64,000 nucleotides of DNA. Source: Gordonibacter sp. An230 (GTDB lineage Bacteria > Actinomycetota > Coriobacteriia > Coriobacteriales > Eggerthellaceae). Numbering within the stretch: position 1 is the first letter of the stretch; every line of letters begins with the position of its first letter. The stretch lies in the NCBI RefSeq assembly GCF_002159915.1, contig NZ_NFJP01000011.1, forward strand, positions 1 to 64,000, given 5' to 3'. The position numbers and the translations under genes were made by a program. The notes under the pieces are model-generated. The model was not told where the DNA came from. It saw only the letters and a list, made by a program, of their open reading frames with translations, and ran no database searches. Below are positions 8,261 to 19,217 of this stretch, piece by piece.

Positions 8261-9934
8261 ATGCAGCTGAGAAGCGATGCCGTGCGATGCGGCACGGCGC
8301 GCGCCCCCCATCGCAGCCTGCTCAAGGCCGATGGGGTCACCGACGAGGAGTTGGAGCGCCCTCTCGTCGCGGTGGTCAACTCGCGCAATGACATCATCCC
8401 CGGCCATAACAACCTCGACAAGATCGCCGAGGCCGTGAAGGCTGGCATCTACATGGCGGGTGGCGTGCCCTTCGAAGTGTCCACCATCGGCGTGTGCGAC
8501 GGCATAGCCATGAACCATGACGGCATGCACTACTCGCTCGTGTCGCGCGAAGTCATCGCCGACAGCGTGGAATGCGCTGTGCAGGGCCACGCTTTCGACG
8601 CGATGGTGTGCATTCCCAATTGCGACAAGATCGTGCCCGGCATGCTCTTGGGCGCGCTGCGCGTGAACGTGCCCACCGTGTTCGTGTCGGGCGGTCCGAT
8701 GCTCGCCGGCAAGCAACCGGGAGGGCGCGGCCCCGCCACCGACCTCAACACGCTCTTTGACGGCGCGGCTCGGGTGCAAGCGGGCACGATGACCGAGGAC
8801 GAGCTGAAGTACCACGAGGACCATGCCTGCCCCACCTGCGGCAGCTGTTCGGGCATGTTCACGGCGAACTCGATGAACTGCCTCTGCGAGGCGCTCGGCA
8901 TCGCGCTTCCCGGCAACGGCACGATTCCCGCGGTGTACTCCGAGCGCATCCGTCTGGCGAAGCGCGCCGGCATGAAGGTGATGGAGCTTCTGGAGCGGGG
9001 CGTCTGCGTCCGCGACATCGTGAACGCGGCGGCTATCCACAACGCCATGGAGTGCGATATGGCCTTCGGCGGCTCCACGAACACGGTGCTGCACCTCACG
9101 GCCATCGCGCGCGAGGCGGGGCATCCCATCACGATGGACGACTGGGATGCGGCGAGCGCGCGCACGCCGCACCTCGTGAAGCTCGCGCCCTCCGGCCCGC
9201 GCCCGCTCTCCGACCTCTACGAGGTGGGCGGCGTGCCAGTGGTCATGCACGAGCTGGCCGAGCTGGAGCTGCTCGACCGCAGCGCGCTCACCTGCATGGG
9301 GCCGCTCGACGAGTACCTGCGCGACTGCGCCCGCCCGGCCGACGGCGAGGTATGCCGCGCGCATGACAATCCATTCTCCCCGGTGGGCGCCTTGCGCGTG
9401 CTGCACGGCAACATCGCGCCCGACGGCGCCATCGTGAAGAAGTCGGCCGTCGACCCCTCGATGCTGACGCACACCGGCCCCGCGCGCGTGTTCGACTCCG
9501 AGGAGGCGGCCTGCGCCGCCATCAACGCCGGCGAGATCAGACCCGGCGACGTGGTGGTCATCCGCTACGAGGGCCCCAAGGGCGGCCCGGGCATGCGCGA
9601 GATGCTCACGCCCACGTCTTCCATCGTGGGGATGGGCCTGTCCACGAGCGTCGCGCTCATCACCGACGGGCGCTTCTCGGGCGCGACGAAGGGCCCGGCC
9701 GTGGGGCACGTGAGCCCCGAGGCGGCTGCGGGCGGTCCCATCGCGCTCATCGAGGAGGGCGACAGCGTCACCGTCGACATCGAAGGCGGCGCGCTCACGC
9801 TGAATGTGGACGACGCCGAGCTGGAACGCCGCCGCGCGGCCTGGGAGCCGCCGGCGCCGAAGCACGACCACGGTGTGCTCGCGAAGTACGCGAAGCTCGT
9901 CTCTTCCGCAGACAAGGGGGCGTACGTGTCATGA
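8261..9934 (+). CDS. ilvD: dihydroxy-acid dehydratase
   Basis: Fe-S enzyme that dehydrates 2,3-dihydroxy-isovalerate and -methylvalerate to the 2-keto acids, the penultimate step to Val and Ile. Its 557 residues are normal. Cluster ligands are seen as PNCDK (Cys121) and [12 protein letters not shown] (Cys190/193), with the Mg-binding [11 protein letters not shown] near residue 79 and [10 protein letters not shown] near the C-terminus. The ATG follows GAGAAAGGA. It is the first gene behind the T-box leader and overlaps ilvB by 4 bp (ATGA). Confidence 0.96.
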   Translation: MQLRSDAVRCGTARAPHRSLLKADGVTDEELERPLVAVVNSRNDIIPGHNNLDKIAEAVKAGIYMAGGVPFEVSTIGVCDGIAMNHDGMHYSLVSREVIADSVECAVQGHAFDAMVCIPNCDKIVPGMLLGALRVNVPTVFVSGGPMLAGKQPGGRGPATDLNTLFDGAARVQAGTMTEDELKYHEDHACPTCGSCSGMFTANSMNCLCEALGIALPGNGTIPAVYSERIRLAKRAGMKVMELLERGVCVRDIVNAAAIHNAMECDMAFGGSTNTVLHLTAIAREAGHPITMDDWDAASARTPHLVKLAPSGPRPLSDLYEVGGVPVVMHELAELELLDRSALTCMGPLDEYLRDCARPADGEVCRAHDNPFSPVGALRVLHGNIAPDGAIVKKSAVDPSMLTHTGPARVFDSEEAACAAINAGEIRPGDVVVIRYEGPKGGPGMREMLTPTSSIVGMGLSTSVALITDGRFSGATKGPAVGHVSPEAAAGGPIALIEEGDSVTVDIEGGALTLNVDDAELERRRAAWEPPAPKHDHGVLAKYAKLVSSADKGAYVS

Positions 9935-11844
9935 CGAACTCACGCAAGAAACCAGGCTGCGCCGAGGCTGCGGCGCCCGGGGGCCGCGAGCCGCAAGCGC
10001 CGCGTCCCGGCGCGACGGCCGCTGCGAAGGGCGCGCCGCGCGGCCTCGGAAGCCGCACGGAGAAGCAGGGCCGCACCATGACGGGCGCGCAGGCGGTCGT
10101 CGCCTCGCTCGAGGCCGAGGGCGTGGACCTCGTGTTCGGCTACCCGGGCGGTCAGGCCATCAAGATCTACGACGCGCTCTTCGACTCCATGCAGATCACC
10201 CACGTGCTCTCGCGCCACGAACAGGGCGCGGTGCACGAGGCCGACGGCTACGCGCGCGCCACGGGCAACGTGGGCGTGGCCATCGTCACGAGCGGCCCGG
10301 GCGCCACGAACACCGTCACCGGCATCGCGACGGCCTACATGGACAGCGTGCCGCTCGTGGTCATCACCGGCCAGGTGCCGCGCGGCGTCATCGGCACCGA
10401 CTCGTTCCAGGAGTCCGACATCGTGGGCATCACCATGCCGGTGGTGAAGCACAGCTACCTGCTGCAATCCACCGACGAGCTGACGGCTACGTTCCGCGAG
10501 GCGTTCCACATCGCCAAGACCGGCCGCCCCGGCCCCGTGCTCATCGACGTGCCGAGCGACCTGGCCAGCGAGGAGCTGGTGTTCGAGTACCCCGACGAGG
10601 TGAACCTGCCCTCCTACAAGCCCACTTACCGCGGCAACGCCAAGCAGGTGCGGCAGGCTGTCGCTCGCATCGGGCGGGCGACGCGCCCTGTTTTGTACGT
10701 GGGCGGCGGAGCGGTGTCCTCCGGAGCGTCGCAAGAGCTCGTCGAGCTGTCCGAGGCCATGCGGATACCCGTGGTCACCACGCTCATGGGCAAGGGCGCG
10801 TTTCCCGCATCCCATCCCCTCAATCTCGGCCCCGTGGGCATGCACGGCTCGAAATACGCGAACCTCGCCATGACCGAGAGCGATCTCATCATTGCGGCGG
10901 GAGCGCGCTTCTCCGACCGGGTGACGGGTAAGCTCGACGAGTTCGCACCGCATGCTGACGTCATTCATATCGATATCGACCCGGCCGAGATCGGCAAGGT
11001 GCGCGAAGTCCAGGTGCCCATCGTGGGCGACCTCAAGGGGGTGCTCGAGGGCATTATCGCTCAGATCGCCAAAGAGGGCGTTCGTCCCGACACGGCCGCA
11101 TGGGTGGCTCAGATCGCCGAATGGCGCACGCGTCATCCGTTCTACCATCCTGCTGTCGGCGACAATCCCGGAGAGATCGTGCCGGAAGTGGTCATGGAGA
11201 AGCTTTCCCATGCGCTCGATCCTGAAAAGAGCATCGTCGTGACCGAGGTAGGCCAGCATCAGATGTGGGCGGCGCAGCACATCGACCGCGAGGTGCCGCG
11301 CACGTTCATCACCTCAGGCGGCCTCGGCACGATGGGCTTCGGTTTCCCTGCTGCCATAGGTGCGGTTTTCGGATGCCCGGACAAGACGGTGGTGTGCGTT
11401 GCTGGCGATGGATCGCTGCAGATGAACAGCCAGGAGATGGCCACAGCCGCCATCCACGGCGTGCCGGTGAAGGTGCTCGTCTTGGACAACCGGTGCCTCG
11501 GTATGGTGCACCAATGGCAGAAGCTGTTCTACGGGGAGCGCTACTCTTCCACGCTTCTGGACGCATGCCCTGACTTCGTGAAGCTGGCTGAAGCGTATGG
11601 TTGGCGAGCCGAGCGCGTGGAGCGGCCCGACGAAGTGGACGCTGCGCTTGCGCGCATGTTGGAAAGCGGCGGTCCTTATCTGCTCGATGTGGCTATTTCG
11701 CGTGACCAGAACGTGTATCCCATGGTGGCTCCGGGCCGTGCGCTCGACGATGTGATCGGGGCCATCGACGTGGCCGTGGGGGCCGTGCGCGAGGGAGTGC
11801 CCGAGGCGGAGCCCGCCGCAGGCGTGAAGGAGGGCATGCGATGA
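9931..11844 (+). CDS. ilvB: acetolactate synthase, large catalytic subunit
   Basis: ThDP/FAD enzyme that condenses two pyruvates, or pyruvate and 2-ketobutyrate, as the first committed step of Val/Ile/Leu synthesis. The catalytic ThDP glutamate is in [16 protein letters not shown] (Glu97 counted from 9931). The ThDP/Mg motif starts with [11 protein letters not shown] near residue 492. The first 49 residues are a low-complexity Ala/Arg/Pro tail, and the family homology begins at [11 protein letters not shown]. Translation could therefore start at 10078 instead, although the ATGA overlap with ilvD favours 9931. Confidence 0.95.
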   Translation: MTNSRKKPGCAEAAAPGGREPQAPRPGATAAAKGAPRGLGSRTEKQGRTMTGAQAVVASLEAEGVDLVFGYPGGQAIKIYDALFDSMQITHVLSRHEQGAVHEADGYARATGNVGVAIVTSGPGATNTVTGIATAYMDSVPLVVITGQVPRGVIGTDSFQESDIVGITMPVVKHSYLLQSTDELTATFREAFHIAKTGRPGPVLIDVPSDLASEELVFEYPDEVNLPSYKPTYRGNAKQVRQAVARIGRATRPVLYVGGGAVSSGASQELVELSEAMRIPVVTTLMGKGAFPASHPLNLGPVGMHGSKYANLAMTESDLIIAAGARFSDRVTGKLDEFAPHADVIHIDIDPAEIGKVREVQVPIVGDLKGVLEGIIAQIAKEGVRPDTAAWVAQIAEWRTRHPFYHPAVGDNPGEIVPEVVMEKLSHALDPEKSIVVTEVGQHQMWAAQHIDREVPRTFITSGGLGTMGFGFPAAIGAVFGCPDKTVVCVAGDGSLQMNSQEMATAAIHGVPVKVLVLDNRCLGMVHQWQKLFYGERYSSTLLDACPDFVKLAEAYGWRAERVERPDEVDAALARMLESGGPYLLDVAISRDQNVYPMVAPGRALDDVIGAIDVAVGAVREGVPEAEPAAGVKEGMR

Positions 11845-12326
11845 GGCATATCCTGTCCGTCCTGGTGGAGAACAAGCCCGGCGTGCTCTCGCGCGTGACG
11901 GGACTCATCTCGCGGCGTGGCTTCAACATCGAGTCGCTGTCCGTGGGTCCCACCGAGGACGCCACCATGTCGCGCGTCACGGCCATCGTGAAGGCCGACG
12001 AGGTGGCTTTCGAGCAGATCACCAAGCAGCTGCACAAGCTGATCAGCGTGCACAAGATCAACGACCTCACCGACGAGGGCGCTATCGAGCGCGAGCTGGT
12101 GCTGTTCAAGGTGAACGCGCAACCCGAGCGCCGCGGCGAGATTATCGAGATCGCGAACGTGTTCCGCGCGAAGATCGTCGACGTGGGCAGAAGCTCGCTC
12201 ACCATCGAGGCGACGGGCGACGAGAGCAAGCTCAAGGGCATGGAGGACCTCTTCCGCGCCTACGGCATCAAGGAGATCACCCGCACCGGCAAGATAGCGA
12301 TGTCGCGCAACAGCAAAGACACATGA
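11841..12326 (+). CDS. ilvN: acetolactate synthase, small regulatory subunit
   Basis: 161-residue partner of IlvB that stimulates the catalytic subunit and mediates valine feedback inhibition. The N-terminal ACT domain is clear ([20 protein letters not shown], then [16 protein letters not shown]), followed by the C-terminal regulatory domain. Its ATG overlaps the ilvB stop by 4 bp, implying translational coupling and matched subunit synthesis. Some genomes call this form ilvH. Confidence 0.95.
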   Translation: MRHILSVLVENKPGVLSRVTGLISRRGFNIESLSVGPTEDATMSRVTAIVKADEVAFEQITKQLHKLISVHKINDLTDEGAIERELVLFKVNAQPERRGEIIEIANVFRAKIVDVGRSSLTIEATGDESKLKGMEDLFRAYGIKEITRTGKIAMSRNSKDT

Positions 12327-12475
12327 GCGTTGCCGGCTTGGTAAGGCCGGCGAAGGGTGCCGAGACGTCCGGGATTGCCGTGAAAGCTCGACGAAGCGCG
12401 CCTTTGGCGCGTGGGGAGGGCTTGCCAAGGGGAGGTTGGGCGCTTCGGCGCCACGCAGCGTCAGCTTCTTCTCCG

Positions 12476-12492
12476 TTCGCCGGAACGGCGAA
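12476..12492 (+). promoter_or_regulatory. hairpin in the ilvC leader
   Basis: A 7-bp stem with a GAA loop (TTCGCCG/CGGCGAA) lies in the 208-bp ilvN-ilvC gap. The gap also holds smaller GC hairpins (GCCGGC repeats near 12333-12350 and GGCGC/GCGCC near 12450). It may be a processing or attenuation region. No second T-box was seen here. Confidence 0.35.
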
Positions 12493-12534
12493 GCGATAAA
12501 GGTAACCGCAGCCAACAAGAAAGGAAGAGAGAAC

Positions 12535-13539
12535 ATGGCTGTCACCATCTACTACGAGCAAGACGTGGATCCGAAGATCATCCAGGAAAGGAAGATCGCC
12601 GTCATCGGATACGGGAGCCAGGGCCACGCCCATGCCCTCAACCTCATGGACTCCGGCTGCGACGTGCGCGTGGGCCTGCGCGAAGGCTCCTCGTCGTGGG
12701 CTGCCGCCGAGGAGGCGGGCTTGAAGGTCTGCACGATGGACGAGGCCGCCGAAGAGGCCGACCTCATCATGATCCTCGTGCCCGACGAGCTGCAGGCCCA
12801 GGTGTACAAGGACCACATCGAGGCGCACCTCAAAGCGGGCGACACGCTCGCGTTCGCCCACGGCTTCAACATCCATTACGGTTACATCGTGCCGCCCGAG
12901 GACGTGAACGTGATCATGTGCGCGCCGAAGGGCCCCGGCCACATCGTGCGCCGTCAGTTCACGGAGGGGTCGGGCGTGCCCGATCTGGCTTGCGTGGCGC
13001 AGGACGCCACCGGCGACGCATGGGACGTGGTGCTGTCGTACTGCTGGGGGGTGGGCGGCGCCCGCTCGGGCATCATCAAGGCCACGTTCAAGGAGGAGAC
13101 GGAGGAGGATCTGTTCGGCGAGCAGGCGGTTCTATGCGGCGGCCTCGTGGAGATGATCAAGGCGGGCTTCGAGACGCTCACCGAGGCGGGCTATCCGCCG
13201 GAGCTGGCGTATTTCGAGGTGTACCACGAGATGAAGATGATCGTCGACCTCATGTACGAGAGCGGCATCCACTTCATGAACTACTCCATCTCAAACACGG
13301 CCGAGTACGGCGAGTACTACGCGGGCCCGAAGGTCATCAACGAGGAGTCTCGCAAGGCGATGCGCGAGATCCTCGCGCGCATCCAGAACGGTGAGTTCGC
13401 GCGCGAGTTCATGGCCGATTGCGAGAACGGCCACAAGTGGCTGCTCGAGCAGCGCGCCTCCATCAACGAGCACGAGATCGAGAAGACGGGCGAGAAGATC
13501 CGCGGTATGTTCAGCTGGATCAAGCGCGGCGACGAATAA
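12535..13539 (+). CDS. ilvC: ketol-acid reductoisomerase, class I
   Basis: Isomerises and reduces acetolactate and acetohydroxybutyrate to the 2,3-dihydroxy acids used by IlvD. The 334 residues correspond to the short class I enzyme. The cofactor-binding [13 protein letters not shown] is near residue 23, followed by the loop [10 protein letters not shown], which resembles NADPH-type loops. The C-terminal knotted domain holds the Mg-binding acidic residues in [12 protein letters not shown]. The ATG at 12535 follows AAAGGAAGAGAG; upstream in-frame codons from 12436 are not supported by homology. Confidence 0.95.
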   Translation: MAVTIYYEQDVDPKIIQERKIAVIGYGSQGHAHALNLMDSGCDVRVGLREGSSSWAAAEEAGLKVCTMDEAAEEADLIMILVPDELQAQVYKDHIEAHLKAGDTLAFAHGFNIHYGYIVPPEDVNVIMCAPKGPGHIVRRQFTEGSGVPDLACVAQDATGDAWDVVLSYCWGVGGARSGIIKATFKEETEEDLFGEQAVLCGGLVEMIKAGFETLTEAGYPPELAYFEVYHEMKMIVDLMYESGIHFMNYSISNTAEYGEYYAGPKVINEESRKAMREILARIQNGEFAREFMADCENGHKWLLEQRASINEHEIEKTGEKIRGMFSWIKRGDE

Positions 13540-13546
13540 GACCGTG

Positions 13547-13586
13547 CCGGAGCGGTTTCCGTAGGAGGTGCGCGGGACCGCTCCGG
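13547..13586 (+). promoter_or_regulatory. strong hairpin between ilvC and serA
   Basis: A perfect 10-bp stem (CCGGAGCGGT 13547-13556, ACCGCTCCGG 13577-13586) with a 20-nt loop follows the ilvC stop by 7 nt. No U-run follows, so it may act as a 3' stabiliser or partial terminator rather than a full stop. Confidence 0.5.
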
Positions 13587-13747
13587 AACCCTGATCGAGG
13601 GGGATGGTTTCTGAGGTTTTCGCCGAGAGGCGGCTCGAATTCTGGGAATTCGCATTATCATGGACGCGTCGTCTCTTGCTGCGCGATCGCGCCGCTCTCC
13701 GGGACGATCCGAACCAGGCAAAAGTATGCTCGAAGGTGGTTTTCGCT

Positions 13748-15328
13748 ATGACGAAGAAAGTGCTGGTTACCGAGAGGCTGGCCGAGGCGGGCCTATCCAT
13801 GCTGAGGGACAAGGGCATTGAGGTCGATGTCAGGTTGAAGCTGCCTCCCGAGGAGCTTGTCGCGGTCATCCCCGCCTACGACGGGCTCATCGTGCGCTCG
13901 GCCACGAAGGTGACGCGCGAGGTCATCGAGGCGGGCGGGCGCCTGCGCATCATCGGGCGCGCGGGCGTGGGCGTGGACAACGTGGACGTGGAGGTCGCCA
14001 CCGAGCGCGGCGTCATCGTGTGCAACGCTCCCACGTCGAACATCGTGAGCGCCGCCGAGCACACCATGGCCCTCATGCTGGCCTGTGCCCGCAACGTCGC
14101 CCAGGCCAACGCCGTCGTGCATGCTCGCGAATGGGAGCGGGGGCGCTTCATCGGCACTGAATTGTACGAGAAGACGCTCGCCATCTTCGGCCTGGGTCGC
14201 GTGGGCGGGCTCGTGGCCGAGCGCGCGCGGGCGTTCGGCATGAGACTGGTGGGCTACGATCCTTACTGCAGCCCCGAGCGCGCAGAGCAGCTGGGCGTCG
14301 CGCTTTTCGACGACGTGGACACCGTCGTGCCGCTCGCCGACTTCATCACGGTCCACCTTCCCAAGACGAAGGAGACGATCGGCATGTTCGGGCCGGACCA
14401 GTACGCCCGCATGAAGGACGGCGTCATCCTCGTCAACACGGCACGCGGGGGCATCTTCGAGGAGAAGTCGCTCGCCGACTTCTTGGCCGCGGGCAAGATC
14501 GGCGCAGTGGGCATCGACGTGTTCGAGTCCGAGCCGTGCCGGGAGAGCCCCTTGCACGAGTTTGAAAACGCTGTGCTCACGCCGCATCTGGGGGCGAGCA
14601 CGAAAGAGGCGCAGGAGCGTGCCGGCGTGCAGATCGCCGAGTACGTGGCGGCGGGTTTAGAGGGTTCCATCGTTCCCACGGCTCTCAACATGGCGCCCGT
14701 TCCGCCGGAGGTCATGGACGCGGTGGGGCCTTACGTGCCCGCCTGCCAGATGATGGGGAGCATGCTCGCGCAGATACACGGCGAGATCCCCCAGTTCTTG
14801 AAGCTTTCCGCCGACGGGGATCTGGCGACAGCGGATCCGTCCATCCTCGTGGCCGGCACGCTCAAGGGGCTTTTGTCGTACAAGAACACCGCTACGGTCA
14901 CGCCGGTGAACGCCAAGGCGGTGGCGAAGCGCCACGGCATCAAGGTGGAGACGACCTCGGCGCCCGATGCGGGCGGCTACGCCTCCCGGGTATCCGTTGT
15001 GGCCGACGGCACGGAGGTGGCCTGCACGCTGGCGGGGGAGATCCAGGCCGCGCGGCTCGTGTCGCTTCTCGGTTACCAGCTCGATATCGCGCCGACCGGG
15101 CAGTCGCTCGTGTTCGAGTACGTCGATGCGCCGGGGAAGATCGGAGCGATCGGCACCATCCTCGGAGAAGAGGGCATCAACATCACCACGATGCAGATTT
15201 CCGCGTCGCCTGCAAATGGACGAGCGCTCGCCTACGTGAATGTGGAGGGCGAGGTGAGCGATGCGGTGCTCTCGAAGCTGAGGGCCGGAATCGCTGATCT
15301 CGAGAATCTCTGGTGCGTGAGGCTGTGA
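13748..15328 (+). CDS. serA: D-3-phosphoglycerate dehydrogenase
   Basis: First enzyme of serine synthesis, oxidising 3-phosphoglycerate with NAD. The 526-residue long form has a substrate/NAD core (1-310), an intervening ASB-type domain and a C-terminal ACT domain (DAPGKIGAIGTIL). The NAD motif is IFGLGRVGGLV near 147. The catalytic triad residues are Arg233 (NTARGG), Glu262 (VFESEP) and His280 (TPHLGAS). The start at 13748 is set by homology; its ribosome binding site (GAAGGTGG) is mediocre. Its location inside a branched-chain operon suggests coupling of Ser supply to it. Confidence 0.93.
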   Translation: MTKKVLVTERLAEAGLSMLRDKGIEVDVRLKLPPEELVAVIPAYDGLIVRSATKVTREVIEAGGRLRIIGRAGVGVDNVDVEVATERGVIVCNAPTSNIVSAAEHTMALMLACARNVAQANAVVHAREWERGRFIGTELYEKTLAIFGLGRVGGLVAERARAFGMRLVGYDPYCSPERAEQLGVALFDDVDTVVPLADFITVHLPKTKETIGMFGPDQYARMKDGVILVNTARGGIFEEKSLADFLAAGKIGAVGIDVFESEPCRESPLHEFENAVLTPHLGASTKEAQERAGVQIAEYVAAGLEGSIVPTALNMAPVPPEVMDAVGPYVPACQMMGSMLAQIHGEIPQFLKLSADGDLATADPSILVAGTLKGLLSYKNTATVTPVNAKAVAKRHGIKVETTSAPDAGGYASRVSVVADGTEVACTLAGEIQAARLVSLLGYQLDIAPTGQSLVFEYVDAPGKIGAIGTILGEEGINITTMQISASPANGRALAYVNVEGEVSDAVLSKLRAGIADLENLWCVRL

Positions 15329-15466
15329 CGCCTCGCTGCCTAAAACGCCCTCGTCGGTCCGGCCAATCAGGCGGGTTCGGGGCGTCGCTTTGACGGTCGG
15401 CTTTATCGAGCACCGCCCGGCCCGGGGAGGACGCGGGCGGGCAACGAAACGAAAGGACGCACGATT

Positions 15467-16999
15467 ATGACGCGCAAGATCAATATCTTCGACACCACGC
15501 TGCGCGACGGCGAGCAGTCGCCGGGCGCCTCCATGAACACGGAGGAGAAGCTCGTCGTCGCGCGCCAGCTTTTGCGTTTGAACGTGGACGTCATCGAGGC
15601 GGGATTTCCCATCTCGAGCCCCGGCGACTTCGAGTCGGTCCGCCGCATCGCCGATCTGGCGGGCGATATGGCCACGGTGTGCGGCCTCACGCGCGCGGTG
15701 GAGAAGGACATTGACGCGGCGGCCGACGCGCTCAAGTACGCCAAGCGCCCCCGCATCCACACGGGCATCGGCGTGAGCGAAAGCCACCTGCGCGACAAGC
15801 TGCGCATCACCGAGGACGAATGCGTCGAGCGCGCGGTGAAGTGCGTGAAGTACGCGCGCAACTTTGTGGAGGACGTGCAGTTCTACGCCGAGGACGCGGG
15901 TCGCTCCGACTACGACTTCCTCGCGCGCGTCATCGAGGCCGTCATCAAGGCCGGCGCCACGGTGGTGAACATTCCCGACACCACGGGCTACTCGCTGCCC
16001 GAGGAGTTCGGGGCGCGCATCAAGTACCTCATGGACCATGTGGACGGCATCGAGAACGTCACGGTGTCGGTGCACTGCCACAACGACCTCGGCATGGCCA
16101 CGGCGCTGTCGCTGGCCGGCGTGAAGAACGGCGCCACCCAGGTGGAGTGCACCATCAACGGCCTGGGCGAGCGCGCGGGCAACACGGCCATGGAGGAAGT
16201 GGTCATGGGCATCAAGATGCACGGCGAGGAGCTGGACGCCTGCACCGAGATCAACACGCGCGAGTTCATCAAGGCCAGCCGCCTCGTGTCGTCCATCACG
16301 GGCATGAACGTGCAGGCCAACAAGGCCATCGTGGGCGCGAACGCCTTCGCGCACTCCTCCGGCATCCATCAGGACGGCGTGCTAAAAAAGCGCGACACCT
16401 ACGAGATCATCGACCCCGCCGAGGTGGGCGCGGGCCAAAGTCAGATCGTGCTCACGGCGCGCTCGGGCCATGCGGCCCTCAAGCACCGTCTCGAGGAGCT
16501 GGGCTACGAGCTGGAGGGCGAGGCGCTCGACCAGGTGTACGAGGCGTTCCTCAACCTGGCCGACAAGAAGAAGGAAGTGTACGACGAGGATCTCGAGAGC
16601 CTCGTGAACGAGCGCGACCGCAACGAGAGCGCACTGTACTCGCTCGAGGGCGTGCAGATCAGCACCGGCTTCCCGCTGACTCCCACGGCCACGGTCACGC
16701 TGCGCAACGCGGCCGACCAGGTGGTGACAGCGTGCGAGTACGGCACGGGCCCCATCGACGCCATGTGCAAGGCCGTGAACAAGATCGTGCAGGTGGACAA
16801 CGACCTCACCGAGTTCTCGGTGCAGTCCGTCACGCGCGGCATCGACGCGCTCGGCGAGGTCACCATCCGCGTGACCGATCCGAGCGGGGAGGTGTACACG
16901 GGCCGCGGGGCCGACGGCGACATCGTCGTATCGTCCACGAAAGCCTACCTCAATGCCCTCAACCGTCTGCTGAACGACAAGCAGGGGCAGCGTCGATAG
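15467..16999 (+). CDS. leuA: 2-isopropylmalate synthase
   Basis: Condenses acetyl-CoA with 2-ketoisovalerate as the first leucine-specific step. The 510 residues comprise a TIM-barrel catalytic domain with [12 protein letters not shown] (9-20), the metal-binding HCHND near 203 and NGLGERAGN, followed by a C-terminal LeuA allosteric domain (about 390-510) for leucine inhibition. AAAGGACG precedes the ATG. leuB, leuC and leuD do not follow; the operon ends here at a terminator. Confidence 0.95.
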   Translation: MTRKINIFDTTLRDGEQSPGASMNTEEKLVVARQLLRLNVDVIEAGFPISSPGDFESVRRIADLAGDMATVCGLTRAVEKDIDAAADALKYAKRPRIHTGIGVSESHLRDKLRITEDECVERAVKCVKYARNFVEDVQFYAEDAGRSDYDFLARVIEAVIKAGATVVNIPDTTGYSLPEEFGARIKYLMDHVDGIENVTVSVHCHNDLGMATALSLAGVKNGATQVECTINGLGERAGNTAMEEVVMGIKMHGEELDACTEINTREFIKASRLVSSITGMNVQANKAIVGANAFAHSSGIHQDGVLKKRDTYEIIDPAEVGAGQSQIVLTARSGHAALKHRLEELGYELEGEALDQVYEAFLNLADKKKEVYDEDLESLVNERDRNESALYSLEGVQISTGFPLTPTATVTLRNAADQVVTACEYGTGPIDAMCKAVNKIVQVDNDLTEFSVQSVTRGIDALGEVTIRVTDPSGEVYTGRGADGDIVVSSTKAYLNALNRLLNDKQGQRR

Positions 17000-17027
17000 A
17001 GGAGGTTTCGTCGCGTTTCGAGAACTG

Positions 17028-17073
17028 AGAGAGGCCGCGCACGCCGCATGCACGGCCTCTCTCGTGGTGTTTT
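17028..17073 (+). terminator. rho-independent terminator of the ilv-serA-leuA operon
   Basis: A 10-bp perfect stem (AGAGAGGCCG 17028-17037, CGGCCTCTCT 17053-17062) is followed by CGTGGTGTTTT. Confidence 0.85.
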
Positions 17074-18275
17074 GCGCGGTCCTTGCACGCTTGTCTCCAT
17101 TTTGTCAAAAGGAGCCATAGTGAGAGCAAAAGAGAGACGCTACCATGTCGTGCACAGTGGCGTTCCCTCCATCAGGCTCATCGGCGATATGCAAAATGAA
17201 GCTCCCAGAGATAGAGACTGTGGAGCGATAAAGGGAGATCTCCATGATAATGAGGGACGCGTTCCCTTGTTGATGCTCATAGATGGCGTGACGTACGAGG
17301 AGCACCTTGCATGCGAGTAGGCCGTGCGAAAGTTGCATAGATAGAGATAGTGGCACCTTGTTTTTCGCAACGGTTTTCATGGCCGGATCAAAACGACGAA
17401 CCGATAGATTTGATCTCCATTGCATCCGATATATCTTGAAAGTCAATGGACCTCAGATTGTTAACGATCTCGATCAAAGCATTGCCTTCTTATTTCACGA
17501 TAAACAGATTTTGTTTATTTGGTGCCTAAGTTGGAAATCGCGTCCGATACGCTCATTCTTTTTGGTGATGACGTTCTTGTGCAGAAAACCCTCACGTCAT
17601 GGATGCATATCTTCCCGAGATCTTATATGCGGCTAAAAGCGGGCCTAAGTCTTCGTCCGCTTGTCCTCAACGGTTGTTGGTGGGCTTTGACATATGAGGC
17701 GGAAAAGCGTCTGGTTACAATGCTTTTCGTAGATTCGTTTCGGAAATCGTAGAATCTGAACGTATGGCCAAGAATCATATATCCCATAAAACTCGTAAGG
17801 GAACCTCGCCATGGCCGCCTTCGTGGTGTTCAAGATGCACTTTGTCGTTCGCATGCATATCCAAAACCGATGCGTGTGTGCGTTCTGAGTGATGTCTTAG
17901 CGGTGATGGTTTGCAAACAACGCTTCGTCAATGAGAGGATGGAAATGGGCAATAGCCTTTTCCTGTCATTGTTGAAATACTATCGAGATCTTCCGTCGAG
18001 CTTACGTTCCTTTATTTCGCACAGCGTCTTTTCTCGAAAGATTCGGCGGTTTTGCGTTTGGGATTGTTCTTTGTCTCGCCGTTTGCTCCTTGGCGCGAAA
18101 TCCAGCCATCCTTCAGCAATAGTGCGTCGTAGCCCGATATGGCCGTTTCGGGATTTCCCTATTCGTGGGCTTGCGATTCCCTATAGTCTCCCCTTAGGTC
18201 TGTCTTGTATTTCTTGAATGATGACGAAACGGATGTTTTCGTGAAGGCATCGGCGATCGCTCAGCTTCGAGACAT
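17074..18275. other. AT-richer, gene-poor region, possibly decayed
   Basis: About 1.2 kb with clearly lower GC than the flanking operons. Open frames of 60-115 codons occur on both strands, but none has a domain I recognise or a good ribosome binding site, and the longer ones overlap each other. It may hold remnants of an old horizontally acquired segment. I see no terminal repeats or transposase motif. Confidence 0.5.
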
Positions 18276-18932
18276 CTAGAGAATGCGGCTGAGCTGCTGC
18301 TCTTTGATCACGTTTTCGAGAGAGGTGTGAACGATGTTCACGAAAGGGCCGATATCGGCGCGCAGGGGTCTGGATGGGGGCTCAAGGGTGCGGCGAAAGA
18401 AATAGGACAAAAATGCTCCTGTGTAGAATTCAGCGAGAAATGCCACGTTCTCCTCTTTGAGATATCGGTTACTCAGGATGAAGTGCACATCGTTCTGCAG
18501 TGCGGGCAAATAGAGTCGGTATAGGTACTCACGCAGCCCGTCGGGGGTTGCGTCGCGAAGCACCTTGGCATAGAACCTCCTGCGGGACTCTATGCAATCT
18601 GCGAATGCTTCAAAGAAGGCCGCATGGTCGAGGGAGCGCACGCCGCGTTTGGCGAAGAGGTAGAACGGATAGGATGAAGCCCCGTCCTTGCTCCTTTCTG
18701 GTTCATATACTAGAAGAGATTCTTTGAATCGGCTGGACAGGATGGTGCCGAGATCTCGGCGAAAAATCCACGCGACGAGAGCGTTCTTGTCTGCAAAATG
18801 ATAGTAGAACGTCTTTCGGTTCTTGCCCGACGCCGAGACGATGTCGGAGATGGTTATTTTCTCGGGAGGTGTCGATTCGGTCAAGGCGATGAACGTTTCC
18901 CCGATAAGTTGCATCGTATTCAGAGAGCTCAC
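18276..18932 (-). CDS. TetR/AcrR-family transcriptional regulator
   Basis: 218-residue regulator with an N-terminal helix-turn-helix around residues 24-52 (ITISDIVSASGKNRKTFYYH, then FADKNALV), the classic TetR signature. The ligand-binding C-terminal part is DhaS-like in character, but no ligand can be assigned. It diverges from the MFS gene at 19218, and a palindrome lies just upstream of that gene, so local repression of the transporter is likely. GC is lower than in housekeeping neighbours. Confidence 0.85.
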   Translation of the reverse strand: MSSLNTMQLIGETFIALTESTPPEKITISDIVSASGKNRKTFYYHFADKNALVAWIFRRDLGTILSSRFKESLLVYEPERSKDGASSYPFYLFAKRGVRSLDHAAFFEAFADCIESRRRFYAKVLRDATPDGLREYLYRLYLPALQNDVHFILSNRYLKEENVAFLAEFYTGAFLSYFFRRTLEPPSRPLRADIGPFVNIVHTSLENVIKEQQLSRIL

Positions 18933-19179
18933 GGCGTTCCCCTTCCAGCGGATGGCGAGTTCTTCGCGTAGCTCGCTCGTTATTTCCGTTACGTCCCCAT
19001 TTCCTTTGCAATTATAGGAAGTCTCTATCGTAATGCCATCAAATAGGCGATTTTGACCATAAAAAAACCAAAAGACTTAGAGGATTATACGTAGTGGGTT
19101 TGTTCTTGGTTGTTTTGCGCTACTCAAGATAGCGCTTCCGCCTATAGAGAATCTGGCGCTCTGGAGGCGAAAGCGCGTA

Positions 19180-19196
19180 TATTCCCGCAGGGAATA
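19180..19196. promoter_or_regulatory. candidate TetR operator
   Basis: The 17-bp palindrome TATTCCC-GCA-GGGAATA lies 21 bp before the TTG start of the MFS gene and in the divergent spacer with the TetR gene. Size and position fit a TetR operator. Binding is inferred. Confidence 0.5.
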
Positions 19197-19217
19197 CGTA
19201 TCGAAGGAGGAAGAGAG

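Noticed and set aside
17048-18217. Several 65-115-codon frames as genes
   Set aside because: They overlap each other on both strands, lack ribosome binding sites and show no domain.
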